Shown here: one piece after another, positions 38,375 to 47,598 of the stretch
How the letters are laid out: every line of letters begins with the position of its first letter
Position numbering within the stretch: the first letter of the stretch is position 1
DNA from: CAWAQA01 sp963784065
Lineage (GTDB): Bacteria; Acidobacteriota; Vicinamibacteria; Vicinamibacterales; UBA2999
DNA length: 64,000 bases
Direction: 5' to 3'
NCBI GenBank assembly: GCA_963784065.1
Contig: CAWAQA010000007.1
Coordinates: 62,001-126,000 of the forward strand
Made by a program: the position numbers and the translations under genes
The notes under the pieces: generated by a model
Seen by the model: only the letters and a program-made list of their open reading frames with translations
The model's database searches: none
Told to the model about the DNA's origin: nothing

Positions 38375-40161
38375 GGCTGCTCCTCGACTACCTGAGGAAC
38401 TACTGGCGGCTGGTGACGCTCGCCCTCGTGCTCGCGGCCATCAACCAGATCTTCTCGCTGCTCGATCCGCTGATCTTCCGCTACGTCATCGACGAGTACG
38501 CGACCAAGTTCCAGGAGTACACGACCGCCGAGTTCTTCCGCGGCGTGAGCCTGCTGCTCGGCGCCGCGGTCGGCGTCGCGTTCGTCTCGCGCGTGGCCAA
38601 GAACTTCCAGGACTACTTCATCAACGTCATCACGCAGCGCCTCGGCGCCAGGCTCTACTCCGACGGCATCCGGCACTCGCTCGAGCTGCCGTACTCCGTG
38701 TTCGAGGATCAGCGCAGCGGCGAAACGCTCGGCAAGCTGCAGAAGGTGCGGACCGACGTCGAGAGGCTGATTTCCGCGTCGATCAACGTGCTGTTCACGT
38801 CGCTGGTCGGCATCATCTTCGTCATGATCTACGCGCTCAGCGTGCACTGGGTCATCGCGCCGGTCTATTTCCTGACCGTGCCGCTCCTCGGCGTGCTCAG
38901 CTCGGTCCTGAGCCGCAAGATCAAGGTGATTCAGAAGGTCATCGTCGCCGAGACGACGGCGCTGGCGGGCTCGACGACCGAGTCGCTGCGCAACATCGAG
39001 CTGGTCAAGAGCCTCGGGCTCGCGCAGCAGGAGATCGCGCGGCTCAACACGACCACCGACAAGATCCTGCAGCTCGAGCTGAAGAAGGTCCGCTACATCC
39101 GCAGCCTCAGCTTCATCCAGGGCACCGCGGTCAACTTCCTGCGCACCAGCATCCTGTTCCTGATGCTGTACCTGATCTACGCGCAGGCGATCACCGTCGG
39201 GCAGTTCTTCTCGCTGTTCATCTACTCGTTCTTCATCTTCGGTCCGCTGCAGGAACTGGGCAACATCATCAACATCTACCGCGAAACGGAAGTCTCGCTG
39301 AAGAACTTTCAGGACATCCTGGACATCCCGAAGGAGCCGCGGCCGGCGAACCCGGTGCCGCTGCCGGAGCTGCAGCGCCTCGCCTTCGATCGCGTCAGCT
39401 TCAAGCACCAGTCGGCATCGTCTCCGGCGCTCACCGACATCTCGTTCGACGTTCGCCGCGGCGACACGATCGCGTTCGTCGGCCCGTCCGGCGCCGGAAA
39501 GACAACGCTCGTGAAGCTGCTGGTCGGCCTCTACCCGCCGCAATCGGGCGAGATTCTCTACAACGGGCATCCGGCGGCGACCGTCGATCTCGAACCAGCT
39601 TCGGGAGCGCATCGGCTTCGTGACCCAGGACACCCAGCTCTTCTCCGGCACCATCCGCGAGAACCTGCTGTTCGTCAACCCCGCGGCGACCGACGCGAAT
39701 GCCTGGACGTGCTGCGCCAGGCCGCCTGCGACAGCCTGCTCGCGCGCGCCGACCGCGGGCTCGACACGGTCATCGGCGAGGGCGGCGTGAAGGTGTCGGG
39801 CGGCGAGAAGCAGCGGCTCTCGATCGCGCGCGCGCTCCTGCGCCGGCCGCACCTGCTCGTCTTCGACGAGGCGACCTCGTCGCTCGACTCGCTGACCGAA
39901 GAGGAGATCGGCGAGACCATCCGCGACGTCGCCGCCCGCCAGGACGTCATCACGATCCTGATCGCGCACCGGCTCTCGACGATCATGCACGCCGACCGGA
40001 TCTTCGTGCTCGAACGCGGCCGCGTCATCGAATCGGGCTCGCACGTGACGCTTCTCGAACAGAAGGGGCTGTACTACGCGATGTGGCGCCAGCAGATCGG
40101 CGAGCGCCGCTCCGCGCCCACTTCACCGCCCGCGCCGCAGCCAGCGATCGCTGCAGGGTAG
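38371..40161 (+). CDS. ABC exporter, fused membrane and ATPase domains
   Basis: 596 residues. Six-helix exporter domain (residues about 10-320), then ATPase with Walker A GPSGAGKTT near 370, signature VSGGEKQRLS near 473, Walker B LLVFDEATSSLD and H-loop IAHRLST. The displayed frame is open throughout, but between about 39592 and 39703 it is wrong: one extra and one missing base hide the Q-loop, which in the shifted frame reads ERIGFVTQDTQLFSGTIREN. This is a good demonstration that the frame breaks here are errors. Homodimeric exporter of lipid, drug or peptide; substrate unknown. Confidence 0.92.
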   Translation: MRLLLDYLRNYWRLVTLALVLAAINQIFSLLDPLIFRYVIDEYATKFQEYTTAEFFRGVSLLLGAAVGVAFVSRVAKNFQDYFINVITQRLGARLYSDGIRHSLELPYSVFEDQRSGETLGKLQKVRTDVERLISASINVLFTSLVGIIFVMIYALSVHWVIAPVYFLTVPLLGVLSSVLSRKIKVIQKVIVAETTALAGSTTESLRNIELVKSLGLAQQEIARLNTTTDKILQLELKKVRYIRSLSFIQGTAVNFLRTSILFLMLYLIYAQAITVGQFFSLFIYSFFIFGPLQELGNIINIYRETEVSLKNFQDILDIPKEPRPANPVPLPELQRLAFDRVSFKHQSASSPALTDISFDVRRGDTIAFVGPSGAGKTTLVKLLVGLYPPQSGEILYNGHPAATVDLEPASGAHRLRDPGHPALLRHHPREPAVRQPRGDRRECLDVLRQAACDSLLARADRGLDTVIGEGGVKVSGGEKQRLSIARALLRRPHLLVFDEATSSLDSLTEEEIGETIRDVAARQDVITILIAHRLSTIMHADRIFVLERGRVIESGSHVTLLEQKGLYYAMWRQQIGERRSAPTSPPAPQPAIAAG

Positions 40162-40172
40162 AGTCCTTTACG

Positions 40173-40251
40173 CCACGGGCCACAGAAGTCACAGAGACTC
40201 AGAGGTTTCAGCTGCTCTGTGCCCTGTGTCTCTGTGGTTCGTGCTCGCAAG
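40173..40251. repeat. Family C inverted repeat
   Basis: GGGCCACAGAAGTCACAGAG (from about 40177) faces CCTGTGTCTCTGTGGTTCGTG (ending about 40244), between convergent genes. Confidence 0.7.
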
Positions 40252-40270
40252 AGCCGAGTAACCGCCCGAC

Positions 40271-41105
40271 TCAACGCCGATTCGTCAACTCGACTCCGTC
40301 GGCCGTCTGCACTGACGTGGCGAGCACGGCGGCGCGGATCTCGTAGCGCTCGGTCACGTCGCGCGTCAGGATCGGCGGCCATGGCACCTCGCCGGTCACC
40401 TGCATTCCGAGGAGCGTGCGTGCCGTGCCGAGCACGGTCACGTCCGATCCGACGATCGCGGCGGCATCGACGCGAAGCGCACCCTCGTCCACGAGCACGA
40501 GGACGCGGTCCAGGTTGCCGGTAGTGGCTTGCCAGAGGGCTGGCGGATTCGACGAGGAGTACCCGTGGATTGAGCACGACGAGCACGCGGGCCCTCGGTA
40601 GCCGGACCAGTTGTCCGCCCATCACGTCGATCAGCCGGGCAAACGTCCCCGGATGCAGCGTGGTCTCCCTCCGTTCGCGTGATCGGCCGGCTGACTCCTC
40701 GAGAAGAGGCTGTCTCGACGGCCGGGCCGCATCTCCCAGAAGTCGACCGCCGGTCGCGGTCCGCAGCGACGTGGCGACGAGCACGGGCCGGCTGGCCAGG
40801 GCTTCCCGCGTCTGCGTCTCGATCTCGTCGAAGCCCGGCGTACGCTTGAGCTCGGCCTCGCCGAGTGTCCGCAGCACGCCCCCGACAAGGACGACGGTGC
40901 CGGGTACGGGCGTCGCCTCGACGTTGCCGGCGAGCACGATCAGCTCACCGTCCACGCCCGGCTGATACTCGATCGTGAACATCCGGGGCGCGAGCACGCG
41001 GCGCACGGCCGCCCTGATCAGCGTGTCCTCGCCCTGTGCGGGCGTCGCGGAGTGTCCGGTGCCCAGCAGGATGACGAGCGCGATCCATGTCGTATGTCGT
41101 CGCAT
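40271..41105 (-). CDS. Secreted protein of unknown function (frame broken)
   Basis: About 277 residues. Signal peptide (TTWIALVILLGTGHSATPA), then IRAAVRRVLAPRMFTIEYQPGVDGELIVLAGNV, TVVLVGGVLRTLGEAELKRTPGF and, after a slip near 40528, ATTGNLDRVLVLVDEGALRVDAAAIVG. Repeated VLV/VGG strands suggest a beta-rich periplasmic fold of the OmpA-like or DUF5666-like kind, but no family is recognised. It lies 11 nt downstream of the beta-barrel gene and is probably co-transcribed. Confidence 0.6.
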
Positions 41106-41116
41106 GGCGGTTTCCT

Positions 41117-41942
41117 TCAGCGTCCGAACTGGACCACGAGGCCCGCGGCCGCGCGCAGGTTGTGGACGTAGCCGAAATTGACGTGCGACGACCCGCCACC
41201 TTCGGCCTCGGCGACGTGAATGTCCACGGGTGAGTGGTGGATGTTGTCGGAGACTTCCAGCCGCAGCCCGATGCTGGCGGGTCCGAGCGGTATGCGAAGG
41301 TCCGTGCCCACGCCGAGATTCAGCGCGAACCTCGTTTCCACGCCGAGCTCGTCGATCGCGATGAGCAGCGCCTCGGGATCGTCGCGCGAGACGATCACCT
41401 GCCCGTCCGGAGCGCGTGGAGGCCTCCGCTCGATGAACGTCAGCGGGGGGCCCACGGTGCGTTCGAGGTTGTAGGTCACGCCGCCCACGCCGAGAAAGAG
41501 GTACGGCCACGCCCAGGCGCCGCGTCGATACTCGATCAAGCCGACGGCTCCGCCGACGTCGTACATGAAGGCATCCACGTCCACGGAGCTGGATCCACAT
41601 ATGCCGCCGACGGCGAGACAGGAGCGCGCGAACCCGCCGTGCGCCCGGAATCCGTAGCGGCCTTCCCAGTACGTGACGACCCCGTCGAAGACCGGTCCCG
41701 GTTCCACCTCGAGGTCCCGCACGAGCACCTGCTCCACGGTGCCGCTGATGGACGACACCGAGCCGAGCAGGACGAGATCGCTCCAGTCAGTGGACAGCAG
41801 GAAGCCGCCGGAGCCGCTGAGATCCACGCGCCGCGGGCCGGGCGGGATGGCGAACAAGTCTGTCTGGGCCACCGCGGGAACAGCCTGGACCAGGAGTACC
41901 GATCGCGGCGACGCCGCAGATGGCGGTACGTCTGTTGCGCAT
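41117..41942 (-). CDS. Probable outer-membrane beta-barrel protein (frame broken in signal peptide)
   Basis: About 275 residues. Signal peptide starts at ATG 41942 (RNRRTAICGVAAIG) and, after a slip near 41905, continues LLVQAVPAVAQTD. Mature strands alternate hydrophobic and polar residues, e.g. DLSGSGGFLLSTDW, VTYWEGRYGFRAHGGFA, PYLFLGVGGVTYNLER, RFALNLGVGTDLRIP, and the chain ends VNFGYVHNLRAAAGLVVQFGR, a usual C-terminal barrel strand. Eight to ten strands likely. CLAVGGIC may form a loop disulfide. Function unknown. Confidence 0.7.
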
Positions 41943-42133
41943 GATGGACCTCCGCGAGGATGAGTCGACGCGCGAAAGCGATCTTACGCCTACCGGGCCC
42001 GACTGTTCGCGCGTCGATTCGCGAGGAGGCTCGCCGCACGCAGCGACGATATTGCTGAGCGTCGCGTGTTCGGGCCGATGATGGCCGATGATATTGTCGA
42101 GCACGCGAACGAAAGTCCCATGCCGTGCGTGAC

Positions 42134-43666
42134 ATGCCATCCCTGACCAGGCGCCACTTCCTCGAACAGCTCGGCGCCGCCGGCGGCATCACCGTCGCCT
42201 ACGAATCGATGACGGCGCTCGGCCTCCTCGCCGCGCCGTCGCAGGCGCCCTTCGAACTGCGCGGCCAGGTCAACGGTGTGCGGGTCCTCGTCCTCGGCGC
42301 CGGGGTGGCGGGGCTCGCGATCGCGTATGAGCTCGGCAAGCGCGGCTACGACGTGCAGGTGCTCGAGGCGCGGCCGCGCCCCGGCGGGCGCGCGCACACG
42401 GTTCGCCGCGGCACCGTGAGCGAGGAAGATGGTGCGTCGCAGGTCTGCGCGTTCGACGAGGGCCAGTACTTCAATCCCGGCGCGATGCGCATCCCGCATC
42501 ATCACAGCACCGTGATGTCGTACTGCCGCGAGCTCGACGTGGCGATCCAGCCGTTCTGCAACCAGTGCGAGTCCGCCTATCTCTATCAGACGAGAACGCC
42601 GGCGCTGGCCGGGCGGCGGGTCCGCCAGCGTGAGGCGCGCACGGATCTCGACGGCTACGTCGCGGAATTGCTGGCCAAGGCGATCGCACAGGACAAGCTC
42701 GACGAGCCAATCACGAGCGAGGATCGCGAGAACCTGCTCGTGTACCTGCGCCAGGCCGGGGCGCTGAGCGAGCAGGGCCGCTACGACGGCTCTCCGCGGC
42801 GGGGGCCGTCCACGCCGGCGATGGAGTTGAGCGAACTGCTCGGATCCCGCGTCGGCTTGTATCTGCACCTCGACTACGACTACCAGGCAACCATGTTCCA
42901 GATCACCGGCGGCACGGATCGGCTGCCCGCCGCCTTCGCGTCACGACTGCGCGACAAGATCGTCTATCGCGCCGCCGTACGCGAGATTCGTCAGAGTGAG
43001 TCCGGCGTGGCGGTCGTCTACGCCGACCAGAGCGGCCGCCCGCGCCGGGTGGAGGCGGAGGACCGCGCCTGCACCATCCCGCTGCCGGTGCTCGCCACGA
43101 TCGAGACGGACTTCGCACCCGAGTTCAAGCGGGCGATCGCCTCCTTCACCTACGCGTCGGCAGGCAAGATGGGCCTTCAGTTCAAACGCCGCTTCTGGGA
43201 AGAGGATGACGGAATCTACGGCGGGGCGACGCGCACGGATCAGGACATCACGCAGATCCTGTATCCGTCCACCGGATTCAACGGCCGGAAGGGCGTTCTG
43301 GTCGGCTACTACATACAGGATGTGCGCGGGCGCCTGGTGGGCGAGCGGACGCCGGCCGATCGGGTGGCGCTGGCGCTCGAACAGGGCGAGCGCATCCACC
43401 CGCAGTACCGCACGGAGTTCGAGTCCGGGTTCTCCGTCGCCTGGCACCGGGTGAAGTGGAACGGCGGGAGCTGGGCGGCGTTCGGAGGCGGCGCCCGCCG
43501 CGACTATCAGCCGACGCTGCTGCGGCCCGACGGCCGCGTGTATCTTGCCGGCGATCACGTGTCCAGCATCAACGCCTGGATGCAGGGTGCGTTCGAATCG
43601 GGCCGCAGCGTGGCGACCCAGATTCACGCCCGCGCGATGCAGGAGCCGGCGCGCCGCCGCCGGTGA
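42134..43666 (+). CDS. FAD-dependent amine oxidase, L-amino-acid-oxidase-like, Tat signal
   Basis: 510 residues in one frame. Tat motif SLTRRHFLEQLGAAGG. FAD Rossmann motif VLVLGAGVAGLAIAYELGKRGYDVQVLEARPRPGGRA at about residues 45-85 (GxGxxG and the downstream RxGGR). C-terminal FAD segment GRVYLAGDHVSS with INAWMQGAFESG. An MRIPHHHS segment resembles the substrate-side region of bacterial L-amino acid oxidases. GTG 42125 is an alternative start. Exported folded flavoprotein releasing H2O2 and ammonia is expected of the family; substrate not predicted. Confidence 0.88.
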   Translation: MPSLTRRHFLEQLGAAGGITVAYESMTALGLLAAPSQAPFELRGQVNGVRVLVLGAGVAGLAIAYELGKRGYDVQVLEARPRPGGRAHTVRRGTVSEEDGASQVCAFDEGQYFNPGAMRIPHHHSTVMSYCRELDVAIQPFCNQCESAYLYQTRTPALAGRRVRQREARTDLDGYVAELLAKAIAQDKLDEPITSEDRENLLVYLRQAGALSEQGRYDGSPRRGPSTPAMELSELLGSRVGLYLHLDYDYQATMFQITGGTDRLPAAFASRLRDKIVYRAAVREIRQSESGVAVVYADQSGRPRRVEAEDRACTIPLPVLATIETDFAPEFKRAIASFTYASAGKMGLQFKRRFWEEDDGIYGGATRTDQDITQILYPSTGFNGRKGVLVGYYIQDVRGRLVGERTPADRVALALEQGERIHPQYRTEFESGFSVAWHRVKWNGGSWAAFGGGARRDYQPTLLRPDGRVYLAGDHVSSINAWMQGAFESGRSVATQIHARAMQEPARRRR

Positions 43667-43673
43667 CACGAAC

Positions 43674-43783
43674 TACTGGACCGTATCAACTTGACCTGTA
43701 GTGCCCACGACAGCCCTTCGACTGCAATTTCGTCGGCCGACCAGCGGGCGGCCCGCTGTAGAAATCACAAGGACATTCCACTA
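43674..43783. mobile_element. MITE-like element 1 (about 110 bp)
   Basis: Bounded by TA dinucleotides with weak terminal repeats (TACTGGACCGT versus, inverted, TAGTGGAATGT). An internal AGCGGGCGGCCCGCT palindrome. It abuts element 2 at a shared TA. No coding capacity. Less certain than element 2. Confidence 0.45.
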
Positions 43784-43892
43784 GTGGACTGTCCAGACTG
43801 ATTGAGTACTACTCACAACAGGCCTCCGAGTGCGATCTACGGGCCGCGACAACGGAGCGGCCCGGTAGTAATTCAGAAGAGACAGGCCACTA
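43782..43892. mobile_element. MITE-like element 2 (about 110 bp), IS630-type ends
   Basis: Bounded by TA. Left end TAGTGGACTGTCC; right end, read inverted, TAGTGGCCTGTCTC; both then lead to a TACTAC-like stretch. The left end is the same as that of the intact IS630 at 56.3 kb (TAGTGGACTGTAC). Internal hairpin GGGCCGCGACAACGGAGCGGCCC-like. No ORF: a non-autonomous derivative is the simplest reading. Confidence 0.65.
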
Positions 43893-43962
43893 GAACCTAT
43901 CTCACAAATGCCGAAGCGGCACGGGTGAAACCGATGTGTACTGACCGTCGGTACTCGACGGC

Positions 43963-44729
43963 ATGGACCTAACCGACGCGCAATGGGCCATACTGGCGCC
44001 GCTCTTCCCGAGGCCTCGCGTGCGTCGCGATCGACGAGGCCGACCCTGGCGCGATCCGCGCGACGTGTTGAACGGCATTCTCTGGATCCTGCGCACCGGG
44101 GCGCCGTGGAAGGACTTGCCCGACCGCTATCCGTCGTATCAGACCTGTCATCGTCGCTTTCAGCGCTGGGTGCGCGCAGGGACACTTCGTCGCGTCCTCA
44201 AGGCGCTCGCCGCGGACTTGCACGCCCGTGGCGGGCTCGACCTCAGCGAGACCTTCATCGATGGCTCCTTTGCCAGCGCCAAAAAAAAGGCCGCCACGTC
44301 GGCAAGACCAAGCGGGGCAAGGGGACCAAGATCATGGCCATTGCAGACCGCGCTGGTCTTCCTGTCGCCATTACCATCGCGTCGGCCTCGCCGCACGAAA
44401 CGCAGCTCGTCGAACAAACGCTGAACGCGAGCTTCCTCCCCGACAACCCCGAGCGCCTAATCGGGGATGCAGCGTATGACAGCGACGGGCTCGACCAGAC
44501 GCTGGCCGCGTGCGGGATCGAGCTCATCGCGCCCCATCGGCCGAACCGGGTCAACCTCACGCAGGACCGACGTCCCTTGCGCCGCTATAAACGCCGCTGG
44601 AAAGTCGAACGCCTCTTTGCCTGGCTGCAGAACTCTCGGCGACTCGTCACCCGCTATGAGCGGCGCGCCGCCAATTTCACCGGCTTTCTGCACCTCGCCT
44701 GCGCGATGATTCTCCTTCGGCATTTGTGA
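43963..44729 (+). CDS. IS5-family (IS427-like) transposase, two overlapping frames
   Basis: First frame: LTDAQWAILAPLFP (DUF4096-type N-terminal domain), GILWILRTGAPWKDLPDRYP, LSETFIDGSFAS. It runs into eight A at 44281-44288 (slippery A AAA AAG); a -1 shift continues with GRHVGKTKRGKGTK, IGDAAYDSDGLDQTLA and KRRWKVERLFAWLQNSRRLVTRYER, which bears the DDE acidic residues. This two-frame design with -1 frameshifting is known for IS427-group elements. The stop lies inside the right terminal repeat. About 255 residues in all. Confidence 0.9.
44283..44289 (+). promoter_or_regulatory. Programmed -1 frameshift site A_AAA_AAG
   Basis: In the zero frame of the transposase the codons are AAA AAG preceded by A, a classical bacterial slippery heptamer. 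A -1 shift moves exactly into the frame encoding the catalytic C-terminal half. Confidence 0.7.
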
Positions 44730-44740
44730 GATGCCTTCTA

Positions 44741-45761
44741 GTGTCCTGACCGCGAAGAATGTGAAACAAGTGGCGCGGCCCAGTCGGTACTCGTCTACAA
44801 GGAGGCGAGCATGGCACTGGGACGCCCCAAGGTCGCGTTGATTTTGACTGACGACGAGCGTATGCAGCTGGACTCGTTGGCCCATCGATCGCGGACGGCG
44901 CCGCATCTTGCGCGGCGCGCACGGATCATCCTCACGTGCGCAGAAGGCGTCGACAACAAGGTGGTTGCGAAGCGGCTGCGGATGTCGCAGGTGACGGTCT
45001 GCAAGTGGCGCGGCCGATTCATTCGCGAGCGGCTGGATGGGTTGTATGACGAGTCCCGGCCCGGTGCGCCGCGCCGTGTCACTGACGCACAAGTGGAGCA
45101 GGTGATCGTGCGGACGCTCGAGGAGACGCCGCGGGGCGAGACGCACTGGAGCAGCCGCGGCATGGCGAAGGCGAGTGGCCTGGGGCGCACGACCATCCAA
45201 CACATCTGGCGTGCCTTTGGCCTGCAGCCACATCGCACCGAGACGTTCAAGCTGTCGACCGATCCGTTGCTGATCGAGAAAGTGCGGGACATCGTCGGCC
45301 TGTACATGCAGCCGCCGACGCGTGCTGTCGTGTTCTGTGTCGACGAGAAATCCCAGATTCAAGCGCTCGATCGTACGCAGCCGGTGTTGCCGATGCGCCC
45401 GGGTAAGATCGAGCGTCGCACCCACGACTACCGACGGCACGGCACCACCACATTGTTCGCCGCACTCAACGTGAAGACCAGCGAGTTGATCACGCAATTC
45501 CATCAACGGCATCGCTCGACCGAGTTTCGTCAGTTCCTCGACGCCGTGGACGCGGCGGTGCCGCGACACCTCGACGTCCATCTGATTATGGACAACTACG
45601 GCACGCACAAGACGCCGTTGATTCGAAACTGGTTTGCCAAGCGGCCGCGGTTCCACGTCCACTTCACGCCCACCTACGGGTCATGGCTGAATCTCGTCGA
45701 GCGGTGGTTCGCCGAGCTCACGAACAAACAACTCCGGCGCGGGGTGCATCGCAGCGTCCTT
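44741..45761 (+). mobile_element. IS630-family element 1, 3'-truncated
   Basis: Left end TAGTGTCCTGACCGCG next to the CTAG copy at 44738-44741. The transposase is intact up to about 45755, then sequence homology passes directly into an antisense fragment of another transposase; the right terminal repeat is missing. Confidence 0.75.
44811..45761 (+). pseudogene. IS630-family transposase, C-terminally truncated
   Basis: About 317 residues of genuine transposase: N-terminal helix-turn-helix (KRLRMSQVTVCKWRGRF), then the DDE domain with VFCVDEKSQIQALDR, HLIMDNYGTHKTP and YGSWLNLVERWFAELTNK, all three acidic residues present. After GVHRSV the frame stays open by chance through the antisense of the neighbouring fragment to 46076. 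Lacks only the last helix, so activity cannot be excluded, but with one terminus missing the element cannot move. Confidence 0.82.
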
Positions 45762-46255
45762 CTGGGCCACGTGTGGCGTGATCCGGCGCTGCCGCAAGGG
45801 CCCGATAAATCGGCCGACGTCGAAATGCTTGTCGCCGCCGACCGTGATCGCGCGGTCAGCCTGCTCGAGCAACAGCAGCGCCGCCTCCGATTCCGCGGTG
45901 CCAGGTCGCGGCCATTGTACACACATTCGCGACGAAGCCATGGCGGTTGTCGAGCAGGACGTGCCCCAGATACGCGAGCTTCGCTTCTTTGCCTTGGCCT
46001 TTGCGATACAGTTGCGCGTCCGGGTCCGTCGTCGACTGATGCGTGTCGTTCTTCCGGGCCTCCCCGTGGAAATTGACGGTCGGATTCCCGGATCGTAGGG
46101 CGGCGGCGTAGGGCCGGCGTCCGTGCGCTGGAAACTCTTCAGACTGGCCCACGCCTCGAGCACCGTCCCATCGACCGTGAAATGCTCGTCCGACATCAGG
46201 CCGGCCTCGCGCGCCTGATGCGACCACTGCGTCGAAAAACGCACTGGCGACGTTC
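45762..46255 (-). pseudogene. Fragment of an IS5/IS1182-like DDE transposase
   Basis: Minus-strand remnant with AREAGLMSDEHFTVDGTVLEAWASLKSF, NPTVNFHGEARKNDTHQSTTDPDAQLYRKG, KLAYLGHVLLDNRHGFV and HFDVGRFIGPLRQRRITPHVAQ. Both ends are missing: the N-terminal ~100 residues at the half MITE, and the C-terminus at the IS630 junction near 45762. It also carries frame slips. A dead fragment. Confidence 0.78.
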
Positions 46256-46305
46256 GGCCGCGACAACGGCGCGGCCGGTAGTGATTCAGAAGGTACATGC
46301 CACTA
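46256..46305. mobile_element. Right half of a MITE 2-like element
   Basis: GGCCGCGACAACGGCGCGGCC, then GTAGTGATTCAGAAGGTACA and GCCACTA match the right half of the element at 43782-43892 in the same orientation. The left half is replaced by the transposase fragment. It ends 7 nt from the stop codon of the next gene. Confidence 0.65.
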
Positions 46306-46311
46306 GAGCCG

Positions 46312-47421
46312 TCAGTCTTCGCTCGCGCTCTGGACTTTGACCAGGCGCGGCTTCTTCACGGCAGGCCGGGTGATCCGCTGTCGCCCCTTCGGCCGCTTCG
46401 ATGCCTCGAACGGTGGAACGGCGACGGCGCGTCCCGTTTCGGCGGACTCGTACAGCGCCTGGACGATGCGCACGTCCTGGAGGCCCTCCTCGCCGGACGG
46501 CTCCGGCTCGCGGTCCTTGAGGATGCAGTCGGAAAAGTAGAGCAGCTCCGGGGCGAACTGGTCGCGGCGGCCGATGCGCTTGCGCGTGGTCTTGCCGTCC
46601 ACCGTCAGCTCGTAGGCGAGACCTTCGGCGTACTGGTACGCCGGATTGACGTGGAGGTCTCCCTTGGTGCCGACGATCCGGTATGAACCGACGTCAGCCG
46701 CATTGAAGCTCGTGACGAACGCGGCCACGCGCTCTCCGTCGAAACGCAGCAGCGCGCCCGTGGATTCGTCGATCTCCGAGACCCGGGCCGCTCCGCTGTT
46801 GACCGAGATCGCCATGACCTCCTTCGGCTCGGCCCGGAACAGATACCGGGCGGCGTTGATGCAGTAGACGCCGATGTCGTAGAGCGATCCGCCGCCCATG
46901 CTTTTCTTCGTTCGGATGTCGCCCTGGCGCACGCGCATGGCAAATGACGAGTTGAAGAACTTCGGCTCACCGATGCGGCCACGTCGCACGAGGTCGATCG
47001 CCTTCAGGTTGATCTCCTCGAAATGCAGGCGATACGCGATCATCAGCTTCACGCGGTGCTCGCGGCAGGCGTCAATCATGCGCTCGCACTCGTCGGCGGT
47101 CACCGCCATCGGCTTCTCGCAGAGGACGTGTACGCCCGCCTCGGCAGCCCGGATCGTGTACTCGGCATGCATGGAGTTCGGCAGCGCGATGTACACGGCG
47201 TCGACCTGCTCGAGGCAGCGGTCGTAGTCGTCGTACGAGTACGTCCCCGGGACGCGATATTTCTTCGCGACCGCCTTCAGCTTCGAGCGGTCGTCGCTGA
47301 CGAGCGCCGTCACGCGCGAGTTGCGCCGTGCGTGGGCGAACGCCGGCAATACGGCGACCTGAGCGATGTGGCCCAGCCCGACCACGGCATACCGAATCGA
47401 CTTGCGTTGACGGGGAGACAC
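46312..47421 (-). CDS. Gfo/Idh/MocA family oxidoreductase
   Basis: 369 residues, unbroken. IRYAVVGLGHIAQVAVLPAF (GxGxxA), VHVLCEKPMAVTADE with the catalytic EKP, and GGGSLYDIGVYCINAARYLF, which matches glucose-fructose oxidoreductase-like members. Basic C-terminal tail KRPKGRQRITRPAVKKPRLVK is unusual for the family. GTG start with a GAGGTG about 14 nt upstream. Divergent from the sigma-54 activator. No signal peptide. Confidence 0.88.
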   Translation of the reverse strand: MSPRQRKSIRYAVVGLGHIAQVAVLPAFAHARRNSRVTALVSDDRSKLKAVAKKYRVPGTYSYDDYDRCLEQVDAVYIALPNSMHAEYTIRAAEAGVHVLCEKPMAVTADECERMIDACREHRVKLMIAYRLHFEEINLKAIDLVRRGRIGEPKFFNSSFAMRVRQGDIRTKKSMGGGSLYDIGVYCINAARYLFRAEPKEVMAISVNSGAARVSEIDESTGALLRFDGERVAAFVTSFNAADVGSYRIVGTKGDLHVNPAYQYAEGLAYELTVDGKTTRKRIGRRDQFAPELLYFSDCILKDREPEPSGEEGLQDVRIVQALYESAETGRAVAVPPFEASKRPKGRQRITRPAVKKPRLVKVQSASED

Positions 47422-47598
47422 TCGCGGTTCACCTCATGCTTTCGGGTTGGCAGCGACCCTATCTTGGTCGAACCATCTTCACGCAGTGCGGCATTTTCTC
47501 GAAGAAGGCTCTGCTCTTCGGCTCGCACTTTGCACGCCTTTAGAGCACTTTGACGTACAGGCGCGACGAGGGCCGTCCACAGGAGCCGAGGGGAATCA

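Larger units (their letters stand above)
43894..44737 (+). mobile_element. Complete IS5-family insertion sequence with CTAG target duplication
   Basis: 844 bp between direct CTAG copies at 43890-43893 and 44738-44741. Terminal inverted repeats ATCTCACAAATGCCGAAG (43899-43916) and CTTCGGCATTTGTGAGAT (44715-44732) match exactly. One transposase read through a slippery A8 run. CTAG is the palindromic target known for IS5-type elements. The target was the junction of MITE 2 and the truncated IS630. Confidence 0.9.

Noticed and set aside
38101..40044. Open frame of 647 codons on the minus strand
   Set aside because: Antisense of the ABC exporter and creatininase genes; no domain pattern.
38371..40161. 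Novel ABC transporter lacking a Q-loop
   Set aside because: The Q-loop is present in a shifted frame between two compensating indels.
45762..46076. C-terminal extension of the IS630 transposase
   Set aside because: The residues after GVHRSV are the antisense of another transposase fragment; the frame is open by chance.
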